The notes beneath the pieces are model-generated. The model was not told where the DNA came from. It saw nothing but the letters and a program-made list of their open reading frames with translations, and ran no database searches. From Saururus chinensis (Eukaryota > Streptophyta > Magnoliopsida > Piperales > Saururaceae), in contig CP141143.1 of the NCBI GenBank assembly GCA_035235625.1, positions 29,274,592 through 29,338,591 of the forward strand: a DNA stretch of 64,000 bases, given 5' to 3'. Both the position numbers and the translations under genes were made by a program. Shown here in pieces: positions 46,054-56,500 of the stretch (position 1 is the first letter of the stretch; the number at the start of each line of letters is the position of its first letter).

Positions 46054-46650
46054 TGTATTAAATAGAAAAATTTAGCAATAGTGTTATACCCCTTTACCTA
46101 GGTATAAAATATTTTTCCCTAATTTGCATTTTGTAGATAGGGAGACTCAACAAATTGGGAAACATCACATAAAGAGTCACCTTTGAATCCCTTATTTGAG
46201 GACATAATTTACTTACTTTTCGAAAAAGTGCATACCAAATAAGAGTAAAGATAATAGCCATCTAAATCCATATTACAAATCAATTTGAGTCCTTGTCCGA
46301 GTATATGTTTGTGAATCACAAGTCACCCTAATGGACACTAAGTTACCACTCATGTGCCTATAGTCATTAATAAGTACCACACAACAAGAAAGTAAATCGA
46401 TATGGTAATGTCTTGACCACGTTCCACCTAGCTATAGCTCCTAGTCCTCCTTCAAAGAACTTGCACCACAAGGATGCTTGAGTATATATACATGTATTCA
46501 ATAGGAAAACTTAACAATAAAGTTATATAGTATTTAACCCGGTTAAATATATACATACCCCTTTACCTAGGTTCGTAATTTCTTTAACTACCTTGCATTT
46601 TGTAGGGTACATCCCATAAAGGTTCACTTTTGAATCCCTTATCCCATACC
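45709..46650. repeat. Tandem duplication, two units of about 490 and 450 bp
   Basis: Unit 1 (about 45709-46200) and unit 2 (46201-46650) share GCATAATTTA/GACATAATTTA starts, TTTGTGAATCACAA, AGTACCACGCAACAAGAAAG, CACGTTCCACCTAG, CAAAGAACTTGCAC and CCCCTTTACCTAGG blocks in the same order, and the end CTTTTGAATCCCTTA. Similarity looks near 80-85% by eye, so the duplication is not recent. Unit 1 carries an expanded GT/TA/CA microsatellite. No gene is recognised. Confidence 0.8.
45989..46053. repeat. Palindromic GT-TA-CA microsatellite
   Basis: A (GT)n run passes into (TA)n and then (CA)n, so the whole segment can fold on itself. Unit 2 of the tandem duplication has only a short TATATATACATG at the same place, so the expansion followed the duplication. 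Confidence 0.9.
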
Positions 46651-47445
46651 TAATATTAAGCAAGAACTAGACTTTATTGAATCTTCGACCCACGTCTTCC
46701 ACAAAACAGGGTTAGGATCCCACAACGGCTTTTGGATACGTGACAGTGATCCTCAGCCTTTCATGATTGCTGAGAACCCCGACATAGTCGTGTTGTGATC
46801 ATTTGTAGATCGAAAACTCCCATGCCATATACATCAGGAGGGTTATGGCATAAAGAGGTGAAGGCAATGACTCTCTGTGGGTCAAATATGGCGAACATAC
46901 GGTCCTTTTTAGACTTCATCCCCATGCATTCCGTCCCACATTTAAGAGATATGTAATGGAAATTTGAATCCCTCATTAAAGTCTAAGTCATTTTAGTTCT
47001 ATCAACTACAATTCTATAAGACCCTCTATTTGGGCATAGCATTAGTCTAGGTTACACTTTGATCCTTCACAACTCTCATGAGTACCAACATAATTTTTTC
47101 TATCAATTATATTTTACGTGCCAAAGCCCTATTTTACACTTTGAACCCTCTTTCATGTACAAAATCCCTCGTTTACATGCTAAACCTTTTCGCCTACGAC
47201 TAGGCCCCATACACTACTCCTAGTTTATGAATATCAAGGTAAAAAGAAGAATAATTATGACAAAATATTCGATTTTCACCACTAAAAGGTGCTTACAAAA
47301 TACAAAAAATCCAAAGTTATTACACTAATTACCCAACGACATAAATTGAGCCAAATGGAGCTTTTATTATGGGACAAACTCTTTTTTCCAAATGGAGCTA
47401 TTGATGTGGGATGGAGGGAGTAATAAGGATATTATAAGATCCAGT
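46651..47445 (-). other. Region downstream of the CHY1-like gene, with an unidentified open frame at 46761-46976
   Basis: This lies 3' of the host gene. A 71-codon minus frame (46976-46761) has protein-like composition (LKCGTECMGMKSKKDRMF.., VIAFTSLCHNPPDVYGMGVF) with two Cys and no low complexity, but I cannot place it in a family and no start context or flanking exon is evident. The last 45 bases may be 3' untranslated sequence of the gene. GGGATGGAGGGAGTA near 47409 looks like one end of a Stowaway-type MITE. Confidence 0.3.
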
Positions 47446-47577
47446 TCATATCTTTGAAGACAATATTGAGCTATCTACGTTCGGAAGCACTAAATCTTTC
47501 CATTCTTTGTCATCCAACTTGTTGAAGTACAGATCCACCACTTCATCATCAACCATCTCTAGCTTTGAAGGCTTCCA
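47446..47577 (-). CDS. CHY1-like gene, last coding exon
   Basis: Acceptor ..TTTGTAG, then 43 codons from WKPSKLEMVDDEVVD to DSSILSSKI and a TGA at 47446-47448. The segment matches the C-terminal W(E/K)P..LE....MV..YF family signature. The final SKI may be a weak peroxisomal signal. Confidence 0.85.
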   Translation of the reverse strand, partial: WKPSKLEMVDDEVVDLYFNKLDDKEWKDLVLPNVDSSILSSKI

Positions 47578-50500
47578 CTACAAATGACTAATAAATAAAA
47601 TTCGAAGTCAAAATAAAAAGGTGAACAACTAAACTAGTCGGTTCTCCATACCTGTGGGTTGTTGTCCTTGTCAAATAATAGCGCCCTACTGCCCTACATA
47701 TAAAAAAAAAAGGAATAAGGACGTTCACAATAATATTCTCAGTCAACTATTTTAAATTACATGTACAAACCTCAAATAGATCCTTGTTAATATTTCCTCT
47801 AAAAGCATGGCAAGCTATTCTGTATTCTCTGACAAGGCACTCTTCAAGGCTTTGTTGTCTCCCTTCCCTTATCTAGCATAACGAATTGACATAGTGATAA
47901 GTACTTGCGCAAAAATAATCTTGAGAATTAAGACTATGTATTGAATAAAATTACCAATTTTTTTATATTTTGTAATAATTTAATTTCAAGTTACCTGAAA
48001 AAAATTATTTAATTACGAGTTTTTTTGGATTTTTATTTATATCCTTAATTTAGATGTCCTTAAATCCAACTTATCTAAAAAAAAATCATCTCAATTTTCT
48101 TTATGCTCCTTAATATGTTGTAGGGCTGCATCTGGGTTCAGATCTGGCCGGTTCCTATAAGAATCTAACTAGAACCGAAACAAGAACAGAAATCTCGAAA
48201 CCGAATAAGGACCGGCTTTGTCTGAACCGAACTGGAACTGACATGGAACCAGAACCGAACTAAGAACTTGTTCTAAACCGAGATTTACCGAGAGCTCGCC
48301 AACACCTGGCCTTCGCTTTGTCCACTGTCGTCCTGCCACACTTCATATGCCTTCAATGGAATGTTGTATACCCAATCGAGAGGGAACACAGAGAGTCACA
48401 AATGGCCTCCGGGGTTCCTCTCCCACTTGGGTCACAACCAAACCGAGTGGTGGCTAACTAACAAAAGTTCCAGAATTGGAGAAGAACCCCGATGGCCAGT
48501 TGTCCATGGGGAGGACGGATCGGAGGTGGTGGCATCACGACAGAATGATGTCGGAGAAGCGAGACAGGAGGTTATGGAGGGTGGAACTGAAAACAAACAA
48601 AGACAAGTATTTCCATTCAGAATACAGCTGTTTTATAGATACAAGTATGTATATACCATTGGGGAATACACAGGAGATACAGGAGTGTATTTCCATAGAG
48701 AGAGGATGTAGTGACACATGGATGGTGATGATTACAAGTAGAGGGGAGTCCAGGATTGCCATGGTGGCAATGGAGGAAGTGGCCTTAACAGCCCCGGCAA
48801 ACTCATGGTGGAGGTAGAACCATGAGTTTGGAGCGTAACTGCCGAAACCGCTCGATGGAGAGAGGTTTGGTGAGGACGTCAGCCACCTGCTGAGTGGAGA
48901 GAGTATGCTAGACATCAAGCTTGCCAGCTAAAACCTGCTCCCGAACGTAGTGATGATCAAGTTCGATGTGCTTGGTTCGGGCGTGGAACACCGGGTTGGC
49001 CGAGAGGGAGATGGCGGATTTGTTGTCACACCATAAGGTGGGGGTGGAGGGGAGGGATACTCCAAGGAAGGTGAGGACCATGCGAGCCCACGTGATCTCA
49101 GTGGCTGTGCTCGAGAGAGCCCGATATTCTGCTTCGGTGGAGGAGCGGGCCACTGTGTCTTGCTTCTTGGACTTCCAAAGGGGCCAAGGTAGAGGCAGTA
49201 ACTGGAAATGGACAAGCGATCAATGCGGTCACCCGCCCAATCGGAGTCAGAGAAGGCAAAGAGAGCAAGATTGCAGGGTCTAAGGAGGAGCCCATGAGTG
49301 AAGGTGCCTTTGACGTAGCGAAGGATTCTTTTAACAACCATATAGTGAGAAGTGGAGGGGTTGTGCATGTGTTGGCAAACGAAGTTGACGGCATAGGCAA
49401 GGTCGGGACGGGTGGAAGTGAGGTATTGTTAGGCGCTAACAATGCTTTTGTAGTGAGAGGGGTTGGGGAAGTGGGGGTCGTAGGGATCGGGGGGAGGGCA
49501 TTTGTAGGTGGTGGGGGTCGGGGAAGCCTTACATTGGAACATAGAGGCACGGGCAAGGATATCAAGGGCATATTGGGGTTGAGAGAGAAAGAGGCCATTG
49601 GGGGTGCGAGTAACTTCAATGCCAAGGAAGTGATGGAGGTCGCCGAGGTCTTTAATGGCAAAAGTGGAGCTTAGGAGGGAAATGACTTGGTGGATGTGGG
49701 GGAGATGGTTACCGGTGATGAGGATGTCGTCTATGTATAGGACAAGGATAGTGATATGGGAGCCTTGGGTGTGAAGAAAAAGGGAGGTATCGACATGACA
49801 AGAGATGAAGTCAAGGGAGAGAAGGTAGGTGGACAGGCGAAGATACCAAGCACGAGGGGCTTGTTTGAGACCATAGAGGGCTTTGTGGAGGCGACAGACA
49901 TGGTTGGGCCGAGTGACATCATGGTAACCGAGGGGTTGTGCCATGTAGAGTTCTTCAGAGATGGTGCCATGAAGGAATGCATTAGAGACGTCGAGTTGCT
50001 TGATGGGCCAAGAGTGGGTGACAGCGAGGCTTAGGACAATTCGAACCGTGTAAGGTTTGACCACGGGGCTAAAGGTCTCATTGTAGTCAAGGCCTTCTGC
50101 TTGATGAAAGCCTTTGGCAACAAGGCAGGCCTTGTAGCGGGAGATAGTCCCATGGGCATCACGCTTGACTTTGTAAGTCCAGCGGCAACCAATGACATTG
50201 GAGGAGGGCGGGGGAACCACCAAGCTCCGAGTGCCTTGTTTGTGGAGGGCTTGAATTTCCTCATCCATAGCGGCACACCATTCAGGAATGGAGGAAGCAA
50301 TTTTGAAGGAAGTGGGTTCGGTTTGAGGTGGAGAGATAGTGAGGAGGGAGAAAGGGACACGAGGACATATGATCCTAGCCTTGCTATGAGTGATCATAGG
50401 GTGAGGGGGGAGGGGAGGGGAGGTGAGGGGGAGGGGAAGGGGGAAGGGAGGGGTGTGGGGGAGAGGAGTGGGACGGGGAGAAGGAGGGGAGTTGGAGGGG

Positions 50501-53500
50501 AGGGGGGGGGGGAGGGGTGGTTGTGGTGAGGGCGGATGGGGGTTAGGGGTAGGGGTAGGGATGGGGGAGGGGAGGGGAGGGAGTGATGGAAATAGGAAGA
50601 GGGAGTAGGGTGGGGGGATTTGGGGTAGGGAGGTGGTCGTGGTAAGGGAACTCATCTTCGCGAAAGCGGACGTGGCGGGAGGTGTAGACGCAATGGGAGA
50701 TGGGATCGAGGCAACAGAATCCTTTGGTGTTAGGGCAATAACCGAGAAAGATGCATGGGATGGCCCGAGGGGAGAGTTTATGGGAAGAGTAGGGGCGGGT
50801 CGAAGGGAAGCAGCGACAACCGAAGGCTTTGAGGTGGGAGTAGTCGGGGGGTTTATGGAAGAGGAGTTGGTAGGGGGAGAGGTTTTGTAGGGAGGGAGAA
50901 GGTAGGCGATTGATGAGGTAGGTGGCGGTGAAAGCAGCATCCACCCAATAGGAGAGAGGCATGTGGGCGTGGGAGAGAAGGGTGAGGGTTGTTTCTATGA
51001 TGTGTCAGTGTTTTCTTTCGGCAACGCCATTTTGTTCAGGGGTATGAGGGCAAGAGGTTTGGTGGGAGATACCATGAGAGGAGAGGTAGGAAGAGAGGTG
51101 GTGGTTGAGGTATTCGCCGCCATTGTCGGTGCGGAGGGTGGTGAGGGTGTGGTGGAGGGCCCGTTCGGCCATGGCATGGAATAGGCGGAAGCATTCGGTT
51201 ACATCGGATTTGAGTTTGAGGGGGTAGAGCCAAGTGTAACGGGAGAAGTCATCGACAAAGATTACATAGTAGCGAAAGCCGAGAAAAGAGGTGACCGGAG
51301 AGGGACCCCAAACGTCCGAGTGGACGAGCTCGAGAGGGCGTGAGGAGTATTTCGGGGAGGGTGAGAAGGGGAGTTTGTGCGCTTTACTAGTAAGACAACT
51401 ATTACAATCTAAGGATGACATTTTTTGGAGTGGAGGCGACAAAGTAGAAGCAACTAAATTAAACATAGTGGACGACGGATGCTCGAGCCAATGATGCCAA
51501 AGGCGGGAGGAGGCACAAGCGAGTAGGGCGGTGGGAGACGCGGTAAAGGCGGAGGACACTGGATAGACACCATGTTGGCACGGTCCTCGAAAGAGTGTGC
51601 ACCGAGAGCTAGTTTCCTGAATTGTAACATGAGAGGCATCAAAGGTTAGTGAGCAATTATTATCAAGAGCAAGTTTATGAACGAAAAGAAGATTATGAGA
51701 GATAGATGGAGTATGTAAGACATTGCAAAGAGAAAGGGTAGAGGGGCCAAGATGGAGGGTAGTGTGACCCATGGATGAGACACATAAAGCTGCCCCGTTC
51801 CCGATGTTGACGTGGTTGGACGTTGAGTGAGGCACATGGAAGGAGAGGTTACCGCGATCCGTTGTCACGTGGTCGAAGGCACCACTATCAAGGAACCACT
51901 CTGTGGTAGTTGCCGAGGAGGAGGCGTCGGCGGAGAGGGCCAGAGCACCGGAGGGCGAGCCCCCGGGGCCGGAGTAGCGCTCCCAGCACGTTTTGGCGGA
52001 GTGGTTGGTCCCACCGCAAATCTGACAAGGGGGGTGGGGACTGCGACTGCGAACACCGGAGCGCCAACGGCCACGAGTAGAACCACCGCATGGGCCAGGT
52101 GCCCCATGGTCATAGAATGGCCAGGCGACTCCATAAGTGGGGACTAATAGAGGCTGGGCGGAGGGGGGAAGAGGAAACAAGGGCCAGAAGGGACTGGCGG
52201 CTGGAAAGATGAGGCCTTTCTGGAAGGGGGACTGGACGGGGCGGTGTCGGGGCTGGGACCAGGACCGGGACGGTGGTGCGCCGGTGGGACTGGACGGGGC
52301 AGCGCCAGGGCGGAGCAGATCGAGACGCGGCGGCGTCGGGTCAAGGAGGATCTGGACGAGGCGGCGCCGGGGCGGAGCAGATCGGGACTGAGCGGTGCCA
52401 GGGTGGAGCGGATCTATATGGGACAGAGCGGATCTAGACGTGGCGGCACCGAATCGAAGCAGATCTGGACGGAACTGAGCAGATCTGGGCAGGGCGGCGC
52501 CAAGGAGGAGTGGAGCTGGACGAGGCAGCAGATCTGGACGCGGTGACGTTGGGTCGAAGCAGATCTGGACGGGGAGGAGCAGATCGGGATGCGGCGGCGT
52601 CGGGTCGAGGCGGTTCTGGGCGATAGCGGAGCTGGACGGAGTGGCGCCTGAGGGGATCCGAGCGGGAGGCGCCGGATCGGAGCAGAGGTGGGCGGAGTGG
52701 CCCCGGAGCCGAGCGGAGCTGGACTGGCGGCACGGGATCGGTCAGATCTGGACGAGGCAGTGCTGGATCGGGACGGTGGGTGCCGGTGACGAAGCAGGGC
52801 TGAGTGGTGCCGGAGGCGAACAGGGAAGGAGGCCGGCGGGCAGAGCGAGGGGAAGCTTCTGGCGGGAAGGAAGACCGAACAGTGAGGGGGAGTCCGGTGA
52901 CAGGGAAGAGCACGGGACCAGGGAAAGGGGGAAAGAGGTTGGCTGGCGAGAGGGACAGCCTAGATACGAGCGTCGGTCTTTGAGGAAGGGCGCCGAAAAG
53001 TTCGCCGGACGGGAGGGCTTGCCGGTGAACGGGAAATGGAGAGGGATTAAGCCGTTAGGCAGAGGGCTTTGATAGCATGAAAACAAACAAAGACAAGTAT
53101 TTCCATTCAGAATACAGCTGTTTTATAGATACAAGTATGTATATACCATTGGGGAATACACAGGAGATATAGGAGTGTATTTCCACAGAGAGAGGATGTA
53201 GTGACACATGGACGGTGATGATTACAAGTAGACGGGAGTCCAGGATTGCCATGGTGGCAATGGAGGAGGTGGCCTTAACAGGAACAACGACTCAGCAATG
53301 GCAACTGCTATAGCTGCGTGCGCCACCTCCCAGAGATGGCCAGCAGCCTTTGTGACCAGAGCATGGTGGGCCGGGTCCAGAACGCAAGGTGCTATAGTAT
53401 CATCTAAGGTCTTGAGGAAAATGACTTGCTCGATCGCTTGCAACTTGTTCCACGACGGCCGCTGCATCCCTGCGCACAAGCACAAAATCGCCACTCGTCA

Positions 53501-56500
53501 TCCGCCACCCTAAATTCTGGCCGATTCTATTTTTGCTTGAGGAAGCGGTGGCAGCCTTCATGGGTGAGCTGCAAGATGTCCTCCTCCGTCAGATCCTTCG
53601 GCAGCTTGTTCATAGCCGCTCCCGTTGGGCCTCTGTGATTCCGCATAGTACGCTCTCTTTCCACAGCTGTATTTGCTCCTCTTCAAGTCTTCGTCTATGA
53701 GCAAGGCGCTCGTGGAGCGCTCAGTACTCCACTGCCCTCAAATCCTCCTCTTGGGCCTGGCGGCACTGCTCCTCTTTGGCCTTCTGCTGCACGAGGAACT
53801 CTACATCAAAGCAATCGAAATCCATACACGCCATCCGATCTTGCTCTTGTTGTCTCTTCATTCATTCCCCAAACTTGCGAGACCGTTGCTTGCTTGGCCT
53901 GGCAAGCATAGATGAACTCCTCCGCCTGCTGTTGGAATTCCTCCGTGTTCGCCCCTTGTGGCGTCATCCTTTTTGCAGGCCACTTCTGCATCTCGAGGGG
54001 AGGGCAATCCGGCAAGGCCGCGAGGGGAGGCATTGTCGTAGTCGTGGTTGGTGGGAAAGAAAGTCGTAGAGTGAGAGGGGAGGCAGTTCGGGGTGTTGGC
54101 CGGCTTGTGGAGGTCGTAGCAGAAGATTGGAGGCCAGATGGGAGGGAGCAGGGAGTAGGGGGGAGGGGTTAGGGTTAATAAGAGGAGATGAACTCGACCA
54201 TTCATTCAAATGAACAATTGAGATTATATTAGAAATAAAAAATAAAAAAAGATATTCGGTTCGATTCAGTTCTGATTTTTAATAAGTTGGGACCAAACTG
54301 AACCTAAAATACATCGATTCCTTAACTTAAGGAATAGAACCGAAACAGAATTTGGAATCGAATTGAACCAAACTAACTAATTTCGGTTTGGTTCTACCCA
54401 GTTCAATTCGGTTTGGATTTTTTTGGTGCAGCCCTAATATGTGACCATTAAATGTCTAATTTTATTTTTAATAATATAAACATTCATGTATGGTTTCTTT
54501 TCATATTTATTTTTCAATTACTATAGTAAAAAAAATTTTAATTTGTTACAAATATTCATTGTCACATTAAATAAGAAAGCAACTTCACACCACAACAAAC
54601 ATCAATGTAAGTTGTTCACAATAATGTACTTCTAATGTTGAGAGCCAACACCCTAATTACGGGTCATAAAAGAACCTATATTTAGGTCGTTGTACATTAA
54701 AATGATGGAATTAAGATAAAGTATTTCAAGTGTCACTCATTCCATAATATTTTGTAGTTTGAATGTTATTAAACATTGTTCTTTCCTTTTGTGTTATAGT
54801 CATGGAAGGTTATATCGGCCGATACCGGTGCATATTGGTCAATACATATCTATATCAGCCAAGACCAATACGGGGGCTGGTATGCCTCCACATGAAATGC
54901 CGATACGTATCAGCCATATCAGTCATAGCATACCGATATGTCTCATATGTGTCGATATTATATTATGTTATTACTTTTTATTTTTAAAAATAATTTCTTT
55001 ACCGAAAAAATTATTTTTCCCAAAAAAATGAGTCAAACCCAATCTCTTCAAATATTTAAATTTGAAAAAAAAATTATATAAAAATAATTTTTTTTAAAAT
55101 TATATGAGATCAATACAGGTAGGCCCATACAATTTATGTATTTTTTTCTAAATATAGTCCTCCACAATTATGCATTTACTTGCACATCTAACTTAGGGGC
55201 TTCTACATAATATTCATGTGACTCGTATTAAGTATCTTATTTAGTTCCAAAATGAACAAATTTTAAAGTATTTAATATGGGACAAAGGGAGTAATAGTTT
55301 GTATGGGCACTACAGTCTGTGGATTCTACCCTTCTACCTTTTAAGTGTTGTAATATTTGTAGTTGTTGTGTTGACATCGTTGATATAATATTCTATTATG
55401 TAATAGATAATTATTTGTTAGTAACTAATTAAGTTCTACTATTATGCATATTCTGCTTTGAACTGATTTATATTTTTTATGGTGTTACTACTCATTGATT
55501 GTAGCTCTATATTCAGTCATATCTTTTTGTGTCTAACTAAGCTCTAAAAGAAGTATTATATGATATATTATTAATTACAACATTTTTTCATGTGTATCAA
55601 AGGGGTCACGCCCATTTTGGTACCTACCAAGCATATCATTGGTGCATACTCGTATCCATGGTAATCGGTGTTATTATCCATATCGATACAGACTTCCATG
55701 GTTATGGTATAATTAAGTTCCGTGACCTTATAACGTGACATGTGATAATGCATAACACAATCAGCCCTAACTAACCAATGTAATATAATTGTATATTAAT
55801 TATCCATAACCAAACAAAATAATATAATTCTACATTAAAATGAAGAGTTTTTTGAAATTCATAAATATTGTATAGTCTAGAAAACAATTATGTCCCATGA
55901 CCTCAATATTTAGACTTTAGAATTAGAATAACTCCATAGAAATGTCCATACCGATCTCAAGGCGACTTTAAGATTGAAAGGAGATGCCTTCTTGAGGGAT
56001 TTTATTGTTCCCTTAAGCCATTGGTCAGCTCCATTTGTGGCTTCTTGTTCCTGGAAAAGATTCCGTTGCAATTTGTAACACAGAGAGAAAAAATATGAAT
56101 GAATAAAATTTAAAACTATGATCCATCGAACTTACTAGAGCATAAACAATGTCTTCCACTTTTCTTTTAGAAAAACATTTATTGATCATATCCATCCTAT
56201 AAGAATGTAAAATGAAAATTCAATCACATGTAAGACTAGTTTGAAAGATTTGTCAAGTCAATATTAAGGTAGGCGAAAATTGTTTTATTTCAACCTAATT
56301 AGAAGATTAACTAAAAAGAAAAAATGTGGATTCATACATAGGTCAAGTTAAAAAATTGCATGACTTATAATAGAAAAGACTTAATAATGTGGATAATAAA
56401 TAGAAAAACTTCTTATGACAAGATGATTTACATAAACTTGGAATAGAATTGGGGAATGTTTCCAATACTTATCCCATTGGAGATTGTGGGGCTGTTTGGG

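Larger units (their letters stand above)
48588..53280 (-). mobile_element. Ty1/copia retrotransposon, Ale-like, complete ends
   Basis: Two 203-bp LTRs (48588-48790 and 53078-53280) are flanked by GGAAC (48583-48587 and 53281-53285). The primer site next to the right LTR and the gene order set the element on the minus strand, the same strand as the host gene. Order on that strand: LTR, primer site, leader, GC-rich minisatellite where most of gag should be, zinc knuckle, protease, integrase, RT, RNase H, LTR. By eye the LTRs differ at 5 of 203 sites (about 2.5%), implying a fairly recent insertion (about a million years at 1.3e-8 substitutions per site per year, an assumed rate). Confidence 0.95.
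48121..54436. mobile_element. hAT-like DNA transposon (non-autonomous), interrupted by copia
   Basis: Terminal inverted repeats TAGGGCTGCA (48121-48130 and 54427-54436) fit the hAT consensus (TAGGG.TG.A). The flanking 8-mers ATATGTTG (48113-48120) and ATATGTGA (54437-54444) agree at six positions, consistent with an aged 8-bp duplication. Subterminal regions are full of AACCGAA/TTCGGTT motifs on both sides (48150-48290 and 54250-54420). Without the copia insert it is about 1.6 kb and has no hAT transposase, so it is non-autonomous. Its GC-rich interior (53286-54180) looks like captured coding sequence. Confidence 0.75.
47873..55951 (-). other. 8.1-kb intron of the CHY1-like gene
   Basis: It is bounded by donor GTATGG (minus, at 55951) and acceptor ..CTAG (at 47873), phase 0. 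About 6.3 kb is an hAT-like element holding a copia element. A degenerate inverted-repeat element may lie at 54780-55720. The remainder is AT-rich. If the gene is transcribed, this intron must be spliced across all of these. Confidence 0.8.

Noticed and set aside
47396..47424. Isolated GGGATGGAGGGAGTA, and a similar GGGACAAAGGGAGTA near 55275, resembling Stowaway MITE ends
   Set aside because: No matching opposite inverted end was found at a plausible distance in either place, so no element is called.
49098..50962. Alternative frames on both strands over the copia RT and integrase
   Set aside because: They are shadows of the copia pol; the pol frame carries the full motif series.
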